A stretch of DNA of 51,913 nucleotides, from assembly GCA_041567895.1 (NCBI GenBank), contig JBFGAX010000014.1, positions 1-51,913 of the forward strand, written 5' to 3'. The position numbers and the translations under genes were made by a program. The first letter of the stretch is position 1, and each line of letters starts with the position of its first letter. The DNA is from JABDOU01 sp041567895 (GTDB lineage: Bacteria; Actinomycetota; Acidimicrobiia; Spongiisociales; SHLN01). The notes under the pieces were generated by a model, which searched no databases, was not told the origin of the DNA, and was given only the letters and a program-made list of their open reading frames with translations. Below are positions 40,881-49,752 of this stretch, in pieces.

Positions 40881-41434
40881 TCGGCGATCCACGATTCAAG
40901 GGGTACCCCCAGAGCATCAGCCAATCGATTCGCATATGCGTAATAGCCCACGATTTCGGTGACATGGAGAACGTCGAGATCAGTCAGGCCTGCAGCTCGT
41001 AACGTGTCGACGTCATCCTCGAGCATGCGCTGAGGTGCGCGGGTGAGCTTGTCCGCGAAGCGAAGCATCGCAAGCCGGCGCTCGTCGAGTCCCGCCGTTT
41101 CATAGTTGGCTTCGATGCGGTCAGCCAGTGCATCGTCTCGCAGCAACCGGCGCAGACCGCGCCGGTGGTGGATCAGTCAGTAGTGACACTCGTTGATACC
41201 ACTGACCACGACTGCAATCATCTCCCTGTCCACCTTGGGTAACGAGGCAGTTGGTTTCATCGCCTGACGATAGAGAGCGAGGTGCGCAGCCATGCCCGCC
41301 GGGTCGAGAGAATGTATACCCAGGATGTTGTCTACCCGCTGGTACCTCTGATCGATGAGCTGTTTGCGAAGCTCCACGAGCGTCGGATCGCTCCACTCCC
41401 GATCGTCCATCATGTCGATCCAGGCCTCTTCCAT
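40877..41434 (-). CDS. AhpD-like peroxidase-related enzyme, probable selenoprotein (C-x-x-U)
   Basis: Two same-frame segments are separated only by TGA at 41179-41177. Joined, they form a 185-aa carboxymuconolactone decarboxylase/AhpD-type protein: VDNILGIHSLDPAGMAAHLA, then REMIAVVVSGINECHY-[TGA]-LIHHRRGLRRLLRDDA, and YYAYANRLADALGV at the end. Glu71, Cys83, the TGA codon at 86 and His90 reproduce the AhpD signature E-x11-C-x2-C-x3-H with the reactive second Cys read as Sec. The continuation is intact and family-like to the C-terminus. A hairpin with loop GGUCU follows at SECIS distance. Start ATG 41434 (or ATG 41413). A nonsense TGC-to-TGA mutation is the alternative. Confidence 0.85.
41146..41166 (-). 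promoter_or_regulatory. Candidate SECIS hairpin of the AhpD-like gene
   Basis: On the minus strand ACCGGCGC pairs with GCGCCGGT (8 bp, perfect) around the loop GGTCT. The loop occupies nucleotides 19-23 after the TGA. That is the position of the GGUCU loop in the E. coli fdhF SECIS as I recall it, and the next bases, GC, also agree. It lies inside the coding region. Confidence 0.82.
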
Positions 41435-41467
41435 GGGCCGGACACTAGAGCATGTAAGATCTCGCCG

Positions 41468-41908
41468 ATGGCAAACGTCACTGCTCTCTGGCTCAAGCCC
41501 GTTCACAATGGTGCCATGAAACCCATCGACGCATTGACGTTGCTCGCGGGCAGAGGAATCGAGGGCAACGCCGATCAGGGTGGATGGCGACAGGTCACGA
41601 TTATCAGCGAGGACCGTTGGAATCAGGTGAATGTCGACCTGGGGGCCACAGTCGATCCGCAGCTGAGGCGAGCCAACATCATGGTTGCGGGTTTGGATCT
41701 GGTCGAGAGCCGGGGTCGAATATTGGAGTTCGGCGGTTGCCGGGTAGAAATTCGCGGCGAAACACGGCCCTGTCGACTGATGGACGAGCAGCATGCCGGC
41801 TTGCGCGACGCCCTTTCACCGAATTGGGGCGGCGGCGTCTTCGGAGTCGTGACGCAATCGGGCACTCTGCGCGTTCACGACGAAGCGCGTCTTCTCACGG
41901 GAGGTTGA
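41468..41908 (+). CDS. MOSC-domain protein
   Basis: The 146-aa protein has the MOSC fold: VTALWLKPVHNGAMKPIDAL, GIEGNADQGGWRQVTIISED, RANIMVAGLDLVESRGRILE and the conserved TRPCRLMDEQHAGLRDAL with the sulfur-carrying Cys (Cys in RPCR). MOSC domains act as sulfur carriers in molybdenum cofactor chemistry. This fits the molybdoenzyme genes 1-5 kb downstream. The ATG at 41468 is 33 bp from the divergent AhpD-like start; the next gene begins 1 bp after its stop. Confidence 0.86.
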   Translation: MANVTALWLKPVHNGAMKPIDALTLLAGRGIEGNADQGGWRQVTIISEDRWNQVNVDLGATVDPQLRRANIMVAGLDLVESRGRILEFGGCRVEIRGETRPCRLMDEQHAGLRDALSPNWGGGVFGVVTQSGTLRVHDEARLLTGG

Positions 41909-41909
41909 G

Positions 41910-42920
41910 GTGAGCTTCCTCACGGGGCTTCCCAAAGCCGAGCTCCATGTGCACATCGAGGGCACGCTCGAGCCGGAGATGATGTTTGACATCGGACGCC
42001 GGAACGGTGTTGAACTCGCATATTCCTCGCCGGATGAGATAAGGGCCGCCTACGAGTTCACCAGTCTCCAGGATTTCCTCGACATCTACTACCAGGGTGC
42101 AGCGGTGCTTCAGCATGAGCAGGACTTCTTCGATCTGGCATACGGCTACTTTGAACGGGCGGCGGCCGACGGGGTCCGTCGCTCCGAGATCTTTTTCGAT
42201 CCTCAAACGCACACCGATCGCGGTGTTCCAATCGAGGTTGTGATCACTGGACTCGCGGGCGCCGCTGATCAGGCAGCTTCGCGGCTCGATATGAGCTGTG
42301 ATCTCATCCTGTGCTTCTTGCGGCATCTTCCGGCCGATGCTGCCATGGAAACCCTCGAGAACGCCCTCGAACACAGGGACAAGTTCATCGGCGTCGGTCT
42401 CGACTCGTCCGAAGTCGGTTTCCCGCCGCGGCTGTTTGCCGACGTTTTTGCGCATGCCAGGTCAGAAGGTTTGCGGGTCGTTGCTCACGCCGGCGAAGAA
42501 GGCCCACCCGAGTACGTCCACCAGGCGCTCGATATGCTCGGAGCAGAACGAATCGATCATGGCGTCAGGTCGCTCGAAGATCCCGGTCTCGTCGCACGAC
42601 TCGTGGCAGACCAGATTCCTCTCACGGTCTGTCCTCTTTCGAATGTCAAGCTCGCAGTAGTTGAGAACATGAGAAATCATCCTCTGCCGGCCATGATCGA
42701 CGCCGGTTTGCTCGTCACCATCAATTCCGATGATCCGGCCTACTTCGGCGGCTATGTGGGCGAGAACTACGAGGCGGTGGCGTCAGCGCTGGCCCTCGAC
42801 GATGCGGTGATGGCCCAACTCGCCAAGAACTCCATCTCTGCCAGCTTCCTCGACGAGGCTGCGAAAACGTCGCTGCTTTCCGAGATCGAAACCTACGTCA
42901 CGACCGAGTCGGCGAAGTAG
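41910..42920 (+). CDS. Adenine deaminase (adenosine deaminase family)
   Basis: The 336-aa protein has the amidohydrolase metal and substrate motifs LPKAELHVHIEGTLEPEMMF, VAHAGEEGPPEYV, ERIDHGVRSLEDP, and INSDDPAYFGGYVGENY. The SDDPAYFGGY block is the form found in fungal-type adenine deaminases, not TDDP of adenosine deaminases. It converts adenine to hypoxanthine, which the adjacent molybdoenzyme group or hpt could handle. Start GTG 41910 follows GGAGGT about 7 bases upstream. Confidence 0.86.
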   Translation: MSFLTGLPKAELHVHIEGTLEPEMMFDIGRRNGVELAYSSPDEIRAAYEFTSLQDFLDIYYQGAAVLQHEQDFFDLAYGYFERAAADGVRRSEIFFDPQTHTDRGVPIEVVITGLAGAADQAASRLDMSCDLILCFLRHLPADAAMETLENALEHRDKFIGVGLDSSEVGFPPRLFADVFAHARSEGLRVVAHAGEEGPPEYVHQALDMLGAERIDHGVRSLEDPGLVARLVADQIPLTVCPLSNVKLAVVENMRNHPLPAMIDAGLLVTINSDDPAYFGGYVGENYEAVASALALDDAVMAQLAKNSISASFLDEAAKTSLLSEIETYVTTESAK

Positions 42921-42927
42921 ATCGAGC

Positions 42928-43392
42928 TCAGCGGGCAGACTCGTCAGCGGTTTTTTTCACGGCGGAGACAATCTTGGCGTATCCGGTACAGCGACAGAGG
43001 TTGCCCGACAGCCCGATGCGAATCTCGTCCTCGGTCGGCGACGGGGTGGTTGCAAGCAGGGCGTGCGCGGACATGATCATGCCAGGTGTGCAGAACCCGC
43101 ATTGCACGCCACCTTCTTCCAGCATGTTGCGCTGCAGGGGATGGAGCTCGCCATCGTTACCAAGCCCTTCAATCGTCGTGATGTCCCGGCCCGAAGCCTG
43201 AATCGCAAGATACGAGCACGAATTGACCGGACGACCATCGATGAGCACCATGCACGCGCCACATTCGCAGTCGTCGCATCCCTCCTTTGTCCCGGTGAGG
43301 CCTATTACTCCACGGAGTACGCTCAAAAGGTTGTGGTCGCGGTCGCTGTCGATCGGATATTCGGTTCCGTTGACCCTGAGGGTGTACTTCAT
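42928..43392 (-). CDS. Xanthine dehydrogenase-type iron-sulfur subunit
   Basis: The 154-aa small subunit has two [2Fe-2S] sites: the plant-type cluster GTKEGCDDCECGACMVLIDG and the C-terminal CGFCTPGMIM, then LSGNLCRCTGYAKIV. This is the CoxS/XDH small-subunit pattern. It relays electrons from the molybdenum subunit to the FAD subunit. The ATG at 43392 overlaps the FAD-subunit stop by 4 bp (ATGA), so the three genes form an operon in the order large - medium - small. Confidence 0.93.
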   Translation of the reverse strand: MKYTLRVNGTEYPIDSDRDHNLLSVLRGVIGLTGTKEGCDDCECGACMVLIDGRPVNSCSYLAIQASGRDITTIEGLGNDGELHPLQRNMLEEGGVQCGFCTPGMIMSAHALLATTPSPTEDEIRIGLSGNLCRCTGYAKIVSAVKKTADESAR

Positions 43393-44288
43393 GATGCACC
43401 GATGCCGAGTGAGCGATTGAGGGGGACTCCGAGCATTTCGCCCCGGGCTCGGGCGGCGGCTGCTGCCAAAGCCCGCTTCGCCATCACGCCGACCGTATGT
43501 CTTCTGTAGTCCGAACCTGCCCGTAAATCACCGATAGGTTGACTCTGCTCCGAGGCTGCGGTTGCGACCATCGCAAGCATTTCGTCGTCGACCGGTCGAC
43601 CCACGAGCGACTCCGGCAACACGACGCGGAGCATCGTCGGGGCGACTGCCGACAACGCGACAGAAGCCGATAGCAAGACGTCGTCATCTGGTGCGAGCAC
43701 TACGGCGGCGGCCGCGCCGACCACCGCTATCTCCATCGCTCTGCGGTATTCGAGGCGTACATACCCGCTGCCCGATCGTTCTGTTCGTAATGGAAGCAGA
43801 ACAGCGGTGCACAGCTCGCCGGCGGTTGCGGCAGTCTCGCCGGGGCCGATCCAGAGTTCGGAAATATCGAGATGTCGCGTGTGATCGACCGTTCGAAGCT
43901 CAACCCGCGCATTCAGCACCATGAGCGGCGCACCTGTGTCCATGGCAGGGCTGCCGTTCATGATGTTCCCACCCAGGGTTCCGACGTTGCGGGTGGCAGG
44001 TGAACCCACGAGGGCCGCAGCGTCAGCAAGCGCCGTGTGGTTGGCAACGATGAGTGGATTGGCCTCGAGGTCGGCGTGGCGAACCACGGAGCCGATGCGG
44101 ATATCGTCCGTTCCAGCCTCGATGGACGCCAGGTCAGGAATGTCGTCTATCGCGACGATCGACTCCGGGAGAGGGTGTCTGCCCTGCCGAGCGGCGACCA
44201 CCAGGTCACTACCACCGGCAATAGGTCGTGCTCCCGTCGCCATGGCCTCGAGGGCTGACTCGACCGTGGCCGCTCTGATGAAACTCAC
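43389..44288 (-). CDS. Xanthine dehydrogenase-type FAD-binding subunit
   Basis: The roughly 299-aa medium subunit contains ARPIAGGSDLVVAARQGRHP, the FAD contact TRNVGTLGGNIMNGSPAMD, and a CO-dehydrogenase FAD-C-terminal domain (PLRTERSGSGYVRLEYRRAM). The GTG at 44288 is chosen over the frame start at 44300 because GGAGG precedes it and it overlaps the large-subunit TGA (GTGA). Transfers electrons to the acceptor. Confidence 0.9.
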   Translation of the reverse strand: MSFIRAATVESALEAMATGARPIAGGSDLVVAARQGRHPLPESIVAIDDIPDLASIEAGTDDIRIGSVVRHADLEANPLIVANHTALADAAALVGSPATRNVGTLGGNIMNGSPAMDTGAPLMVLNARVELRTVDHTRHLDISELWIGPGETAATAGELCTAVLLPLRTERSGSGYVRLEYRRAMEIAVVGAAAAVVLAPDDDVLLSASVALSAVAPTMLRVVLPESLVGRPVDDEMLAMVATAASEQSQPIGDLRAGSDYRRHTVGVMAKRALAAAAARARGEMLGVPLNRSLGIGAS

Positions 44289-46543
44289 AACGCCTCCCAA
44301 ACTCGCTCGGCCGTCATTGGGAGCTGCCGCAGCGGTCGGCCAACGAGCTTCGAGACTGCGTTGGCGATTGCGCCTGCGGTCGCAACGTTTGGAGCCTCGG
44401 CGAGGCCTTTTGCGCCATGCGGGCCTGCTTCTGGAGTGTCGATCTCGATGAATTGCGTGGTAATCGAGGGAGCGTCGGCAATCGTCTGCAGCTTGTACTC
44501 CAACAATCCGGGATTGAGCTGCCTGCTTCCGTCGTCGTAGCGGGTGCCTTCGGTCAAGGCCTGTCCGATACCCATCAGCACACCACCTTCGACCTGACCG
44601 ACCGCGCCGACATGATTGATGATCGTGCCGGAATCGTGGGCGGCGCTCACTTCCAGAACCCGTACAACCCCGGTCTCGCGGTCAAGCCGGAGACGCACCG
44701 CATGACACGAGAATTGAGGAGCGGACCAGGCAGCTACTCCTTGATCGCCGACACACGTCGAGCCGACGAGCGGCGGATCTTCAAGCACCTCGCTCGATCC
44801 GTGGGCGAGAAGAAGGTTGTTGTCTGCTGCGATTGCCGCCAATTCGACGATACTCACAGATGGCGTTGGTGAGCCGCTGACCGTTGCCTGTCCATCTGCG
44901 AGGATGATGTCGTCGATTGAAGCTTCGAGGTGCTCGGCAGCAAGCTCCTTGAGTTGCCGGGCAAGCTCTCGCGCTCCCGCAAGTGCGGCTCGCCCGTTGT
45001 TCAGCAGCGTTTGACTTCCGGTCGCTCCGACGTCATAGGGTGCAACGCTCGTGTCCTGGTACACGAGATCGAAGTCTTCAGGACGCATGCCGAGTTCGTC
45101 GGCGACCAGACCGGGAAGTGTCATCACAGCTCCCGTTCCACACTCCTGGGCGCCCGTGATGATCTGTCCTGCTCCGTCGTCGTCGATCTTGATATAGATG
45201 CCTGAGGGCCCCGGGAAACTCGGCCACCATCCGATAGCCACGCCGATCGCCTCGTCTTCGGTGAGTCCGGATCCGTATCCGATCGCATCCACCGCTGCGT
45301 CGATGCATGCTTGCAAACCGATGTCACCGTAGGTCTGGCCTACCACTCCAACGTCTCCGGAGTCGATGGCGTTGAGACGACGGAAGTCGACCGGATCCAT
45401 TCCGACCGCCGCAGCCAGCTCATCTGTGTGCGACTCGAGGGCCCAGCACGCCTGGGGAGCGGTCGGTGCCCGCACCGATCCCGAGGGTTGTCGATTGGTA
45501 TAGACCAACGAGGACTCGATCAGAACGTTCGGAATCTTGTATGGGCCCGCCAGGTGCATCGCGGCCAATTGTGGAAAAAAGTCGGCGTCAGCGGTATACG
45601 CCCCATTGTCCAGCAAGAGACGGCCTCGTCGGGCGACCAGCGTGCCATCGTTGCGCAAACCAGTCGTCACCTCGATGGTCATGCCTTCGCGTCGCCGGTC
45701 GGGAGCAACGAACTCTTCCTCGCGCGTGAAAACAAGTTTCACCGGTCGTCCAGCCGCTCGGGAGAGGGCTGCCACGTGCGCCTCAAAATGAAAACCGCAT
45801 TTGCCGCCGAAACCTCCACCGAGATGAGGAACGATCACCCTCACTTTGTTTGTCGCAAGTCCCAGGGTCTCGCATACGCCCGCACGGGCTTGAAACGGCA
45901 CCTGCGTTGCCGACCAGATGGTGACGTTCTCGCCTTCCCATTGAGCCAGAATCCCACGCGGTTCAATCGGAACGGCATGCGATGCATCAGCTTGAAAAGT
46001 GCTGGTTATCACCACGTCGGCTTCATCCAGCCCCGCCACGACGTCCCCTCGTGCGATCGACGAGAACGAGGCGACGTTGCGATCCCGCTCAACGTGATCG
46101 GCGTCGTATTCGGCCCATCCGGTATGAACCAGGGGAGAGTCGTCCTCGAGGGCCCGCTCGAGATCGTCCACGATCGGCAACGGCTCGTACTCGACTTCGA
46201 TAGCGTCGAGAGCCTCATTCGCGGTGCGTGCGTCAATGGCGGCCACGGCAGCCACCACCTCGCCTTCGAACCGAACTACATCTGATGCGAAAAGGGTGCG
46301 GTCGGGAATCGCACCGAATCGCACATCGGGCACGTCGTCCTGGGTGAGCACGGCGAAAACGCCGGGCATCGCCCGAGCCCTTGCGACATCAAGTCGCGTG
46401 ATCCGGGCGTGGGCAATTCCCGCATATTTGAACCTGGCGACGGCCATCCCGGTGAGACTGATGTCTGCGACGTACCTTCCGGAGCCCGTTACTTTGTCGG
46501 GTCCATCCGCCCGGATGAACTTTCTCGTTTCAGAGAGAACCAT
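44285..46543 (-). CDS. Xanthine dehydrogenase-family molybdopterin subunit
   Basis: The 752-aa large subunit carries GSGRYVADI, FGGKCGFHFEAHVAALSRAA, RAPTAPQACWALESHTDELA, DTSVAPYDVGATGSQTLLNN (molybdenum-binding), and the C-terminal catalytic Glu in HGAKGLAEAPNVATAGAIAN. It lacks the AYRCSFR active-site loop of aerobic CO dehydrogenase; GSVRAPTAP in its place fits purine- or aldehyde-type hydroxylases. The substrate is unknown. Start ATG 46543. The adenine deaminase neighbour hints at purine catabolism. Confidence 0.9.
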   Translation of the reverse strand: MVLSETRKFIRADGPDKVTGSGRYVADISLTGMAVARFKYAGIAHARITRLDVARARAMPGVFAVLTQDDVPDVRFGAIPDRTLFASDVVRFEGEVVAAVAAIDARTANEALDAIEVEYEPLPIVDDLERALEDDSPLVHTGWAEYDADHVERDRNVASFSSIARGDVVAGLDEADVVITSTFQADASHAVPIEPRGILAQWEGENVTIWSATQVPFQARAGVCETLGLATNKVRVIVPHLGGGFGGKCGFHFEAHVAALSRAAGRPVKLVFTREEEFVAPDRRREGMTIEVTTGLRNDGTLVARRGRLLLDNGAYTADADFFPQLAAMHLAGPYKIPNVLIESSLVYTNRQPSGSVRAPTAPQACWALESHTDELAAAVGMDPVDFRRLNAIDSGDVGVVGQTYGDIGLQACIDAAVDAIGYGSGLTEDEAIGVAIGWWPSFPGPSGIYIKIDDDGAGQIITGAQECGTGAVMTLPGLVADELGMRPEDFDLVYQDTSVAPYDVGATGSQTLLNNGRAALAGARELARQLKELAAEHLEASIDDIILADGQATVSGSPTPSVSIVELAAIAADNNLLLAHGSSEVLEDPPLVGSTCVGDQGVAAWSAPQFSCHAVRLRLDRETGVVRVLEVSAAHDSGTIINHVGAVGQVEGGVLMGIGQALTEGTRYDDGSRQLNPGLLEYKLQTIADAPSITTQFIEIDTPEAGPHGAKGLAEAPNVATAGAIANAVSKLVGRPLRQLPMTAERVWEAL

Positions 46544-46578
46544 GGGCTGGAAGTTAGCCGACTCGATCGCGGACAGCG

Positions 46579-47208
46579 CTAGTCCTCGGCTACACCCGGA
46601 TTACGCCATACGATGAGCGAGGCCCACCCGTCGGTGGCGTCGTCGTCGATATAGTGCTCGAGCACGCCCCGAACTTCGAAGCCGTTCTCGAGTTGAAAGG
46701 TGAGTGTCTGGTCGTACAGCTCACCTGCAACGACGAGATCGCAGTACTCGCGAGCCGACATCTCGTGTTTGTGATCGGCATACCCCGGAAGGTACCCACC
46801 GGCAATGATGCCCTTCTTTCCATCCTTGCGTACCAGTTCCTTGCGGAGCTCGTAGAGATGCCGCCCGATGCCACGGCGTCGGTAGTCGGGGTGAACCAGA
46901 ATGTCGGTTCCGTAATACCAGTCGCCTTGAGGATCATGATTCCCGCACTGGTGTTCGCCGGTGATTTCAGCGATGGTGTGCTGGGGTTTCGTGAAGTCGA
47001 AATCCAAATATATCCCCCCACCCTGGCCGACCACACGGTCGCCGTCTAGTACGACGAAGAATCCCTCCGGGAATGTCCTCGCATACGCGAGCATGTCCTC
47101 TTCCTGCAACAGATCGTTTGGATCAGCATGCGTGAAGGTCGCCAGCTCGAGTTCGGCGCACAGTGGCGCAAGCTCCTCGGTGAGGTTGACGTAAGAGAGT
47201 TCCGACAT
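46579..47208 (-). CDS. GNAT-family N-acetyltransferase
   Basis: The 209-aa protein contains the GNAT acetyl-CoA motif A: TDILVHPDYRRRGIGRHLYE, with R-x2-G-x-G/A, and FFVVLDGDRVVGQGGGIYLD. The C-terminus (LTFQLENGFEVRGVLEHYID) also fits the family. The acceptor is unknown. Start ATG 47208, 3 bp after the C45 stop, as part of a catabolic group with a GABA aminotransferase. Confidence 0.86.
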   Translation of the reverse strand: MSELSYVNLTEELAPLCAELELATFTHADPNDLLQEEDMLAYARTFPEGFFVVLDGDRVVGQGGGIYLDFDFTKPQHTIAEITGEHQCGNHDPQGDWYYGTDILVHPDYRRRGIGRHLYELRKELVRKDGKKGIIAGGYLPGYADHKHEMSAREYCDLVVAGELYDQTLTFQLENGFEVRGVLEHYIDDDATDGWASLIVWRNPGVAED

Positions 47209-47211
47209 GGC

Positions 47212-48282
47212 CTAGGCGAACGAAAAGTGTTCGTACTGGTTCTGGTCCGGACGTCCCGCCACCGCCCAGAAGTCGCCAGTGGCCGGGCTCATGACCGCGG
47301 CCCCGCAACTCTCGATGTGATAGGGGGGTCGTGAGATTTGGCACACGGCCTGACTGTCGCGTGTGATGCCCATCAGACGCTCGGCATCGATGGGTCCTTC
47401 ACGCAACATGGTCTCCGCACGTTGCTTGCGGCTCTGGGAGCTTTCCATCAGCTGGGGAGCCTTGCTGGCTTGAAACGCCTCGGTTTCGCCGTACAGGCAA
47501 TGGTTGGTGTGGACGTAGGGACGATCGACCACCTCGGTCACGTGAAACGCTTGTGGCATGACCTCGATATTCACCCCGGTTCCGTTTGCACCCATGACCA
47601 TGTAGTTGTGAGCGCCCGCAACGGGGCTTTCAGTGATGGTCTTGACGGCGTGATCCACCGTTGTCTGCTGGAGCGCTTTACGCACGACAAATGGCCAGGT
47701 AACGCCGATCTGACCCTGAGCCGCGGTCAGATTGTTGATCCCGACGGTGATGCCGGCTTCGTTCATCCCCAATTGGCCGGCACATCCGAGCGTTGTGAAA
47801 ACAAACGCCCGCGGGTGCTCCATATCTTCGATCTCCAAAAGAACCACATGCTGGGTTGCACTGTCGTGCATATCCCAGGTTTGGGCATACAGGGCATGCC
47901 CGGTCGCGGTTGCAGCGGCCGGAACCATCATTGCCGTGCAGGTGTCATCTTCGGGTGCTGCGTCGAACGTTCCACGAACGACGTCGATGAAGTCGGTGAA
48001 ACCTCCGACGATGATGGCTTCGGGAACACTTATGCCGGCTGCATCGGCCATTGATTCCATCTCACGGAACAGATCCGGTGCGTACTCGGCATGGGGACGG
48101 ATCAGGCTGTCGGCCAGTCCAAGAACCTCGGTCCGGGAAAGGTTGCGACCGCCGGACCACGAACCTTGCATCACGAGCACGATTCGATCTTCGGTGTATG
48201 CCTGAATCTCGTCCGGGAACGGAGACCCGTGCTCTCTGCCGCGCTGGGCGGGGGATCCGGTCAACAACAGGCGACGGGTCAT
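47212..48282 (-). CDS. C45-type acyltransferase/peptidase (penicillin acyltransferase-like)
   Basis: The 356-aa protein is of the C45/AAT N-terminal-nucleophile family: GSPAQRGREHGSPF, the likely autoprocessing site DDTCTAMMV (Cys nucleophile), YAQTWDMHD, LGCAGQLGMNEAGITVGINN, and ATGDFWAVAGRPDQN. Members hydrolyse amides such as acyl-amino acids. The Cys would become the N-terminal residue after self-cleavage. Start ATG 48282 overlaps gabT by 4 bp. Substrate unknown; its setting suggests an amide or peptide feeding amine catabolism. Confidence 0.82.
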   Translation of the reverse strand: MTRRLLLTGSPAQRGREHGSPFPDEIQAYTEDRIVLVMQGSWSGGRNLSRTEVLGLADSLIRPHAEYAPDLFREMESMADAAGISVPEAIIVGGFTDFIDVVRGTFDAAPEDDTCTAMMVPAAATATGHALYAQTWDMHDSATQHVVLLEIEDMEHPRAFVFTTLGCAGQLGMNEAGITVGINNLTAAQGQIGVTWPFVVRKALQQTTVDHAVKTITESPVAGAHNYMVMGANGTGVNIEVMPQAFHVTEVVDRPYVHTNHCLYGETEAFQASKAPQLMESSQSRKQRAETMLREGPIDAERLMGITRDSQAVCQISRPPYHIESCGAAVMSPATGDFWAVAGRPDQNQYEHFSFA

Positions 48283-49628
48283 GTAACCGCGCTCGCAACT
48301 ACGTCGGATACCGAGGCCTCAACCACGTCGAGCGCCTCGTCGAGCTCGGCGTCGCTGATCATCAGGGGAGGGAGAAAGCGGACACAGTTGGAATAGAGGC
48401 CTGCACGGATCGTGATCACGCCACGGCGAGTTGTCTCCGCTGTGATCGCGGCTGCCGCTTCCATCGAGGGCTCTTTGGTGTCGGGGTTCTGTACCAGTTC
48501 CATTGCCAACATTGAACCTACACCGCGTACATCTCCCACGACGCTGGGGTTGTCCGATTGAATCTTTTCCAGACGCGTGCGAAGACGCTCACCTATGTCG
48601 GCGGCCCTTTCCAGGAATTCATCACTGTTGATCATCTCGATAGCGGCGAGGGCTGCCACGCAGGCGAGGGGGTTACCCGAATAGGTGCCGCCGAGCCCTC
48701 CAGGATGAGCGGCGTCGACGATCTCGGACCGTCCCGTGACAGCCGAAAGTGGCATTCCGGCTGCGAGTGATTTAGCCGTCGTGGTCAGGTCAGGAACAAC
48801 CCCGGTGTGTTCGATGGCGAACAGTTTGCCTGTTCTCCCGAAGCCGGATTGGATCTCGTCCGCGATGAGCACGATCCCGTGTTCGTCGCACAACGACCTG
48901 AGTTTTTGAAGCCATCTGGCGGGAGCGGGAATGAATCCCCCCTCTCCCTGAATCGGTTCGACGACAACGCACGCAACATGGGAGGGTTCAACGATCGCCA
49001 TGAAACTGTGATCGAGATTTGCGATGTGCCAGTCGACGAACTGCTCCTCGGTCATCGAGCCCGGTTTGCGATACACGTTCGGAAACGCGAAGCGGTAGAT
49101 CTCGGCAGCGAAGGGACCGAACCCGTGTTTGAACAAGTTGAACTTCGACGTCATGCCCATCGTCAGATTCGTACGACCGTGATACGCACCATCGAATACC
49201 ACAACACCCTGGCGGCCCGTATATGCCCGCGACACCTTGACCGCGGTCTCAACGGCCTCGGCGCCGGTGTTCATGAGAACCGTCTTTTTGGAGAAGTCAC
49301 CGGGCACGATCTCGTTGAGTTTCTCCGCAACGGCTACATACGGTTCGTAAGACGCGACGATGGCGCACATGTGAACCAACTCCGCGGCTTGCTCCTGCAG
49401 CGCTCGTACGACCGCAGGGGGCGTGTGCCCAACAGCGAGCACACCAATGCCACCCGCCAGATCGATGATGTCATTGCCGTCTGCATCGGTGACGACTGCG
49501 CCGCGGGCGCTCACGATGGCAAGGGGCGTCAGTTTGGCAGCTCCCCGGCCGGTCGCGGCTTCGCGCCGGGCAACCAGCTCGAGGCTTTTCGGCCCCGGAA
49601 TCTCTGAAACGATCTTGATCGCTGCCAA
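48279..49628 (-). CDS. gabT: 4-aminobutyrate (GABA) aminotransferase
   Basis: The 449-aa class III aminotransferase starts MAAIKIVSEIPGPKSLELVA from TTG 49628, and contains TGAEAVETAVKVSRAYTGRQ, FDGAYHGRTNLTMGMTSK, EPIQGEGGFIPAPARWLQKL, DEIQSGFGRTGKLFAIEHTG, the PLP lysine in TTTAKSLAAGMPLSAV, and GGTYSGNPLACVAALA. These match GabT. It transfers the amino group of GABA to 2-oxoglutarate. Its stop overlaps the C45 start (ATGA). A ureohydrolase is divergent from it, with 124 bp between the starts. Confidence 0.92.
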   Translation of the reverse strand: MAAIKIVSEIPGPKSLELVARREAATGRGAAKLTPLAIVSARGAVVTDADGNDIIDLAGGIGVLAVGHTPPAVVRALQEQAAELVHMCAIVASYEPYVAVAEKLNEIVPGDFSKKTVLMNTGAEAVETAVKVSRAYTGRQGVVVFDGAYHGRTNLTMGMTSKFNLFKHGFGPFAAEIYRFAFPNVYRKPGSMTEEQFVDWHIANLDHSFMAIVEPSHVACVVVEPIQGEGGFIPAPARWLQKLRSLCDEHGIVLIADEIQSGFGRTGKLFAIEHTGVVPDLTTTAKSLAAGMPLSAVTGRSEIVDAAHPGGLGGTYSGNPLACVAALAAIEMINSDEFLERAADIGERLRTRLEKIQSDNPSVVGDVRGVGSMLAMELVQNPDTKEPSMEAAAAITAETTRRGVITIRAGLYSNCVRFLPPLMISDAELDEALDVVEASVSDVVASAVT

Positions 49629-49752
49629 TCGGAATCCGTTCTGACGTTGCTGCCTAGATTACGTTCGTGAACTCGATCCCGCATTCTGCCGACCGCCCAT
49701 CGATCGACGATGCGATCACCAGAAGGCGAGAACGCCGACGTGAGATGCGATC

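Noticed and set aside
45311..46285. Long plus-strand frame antisense to the molybdenum subunit
   Set aside because: No domain match; the sense gene is fully conserved.
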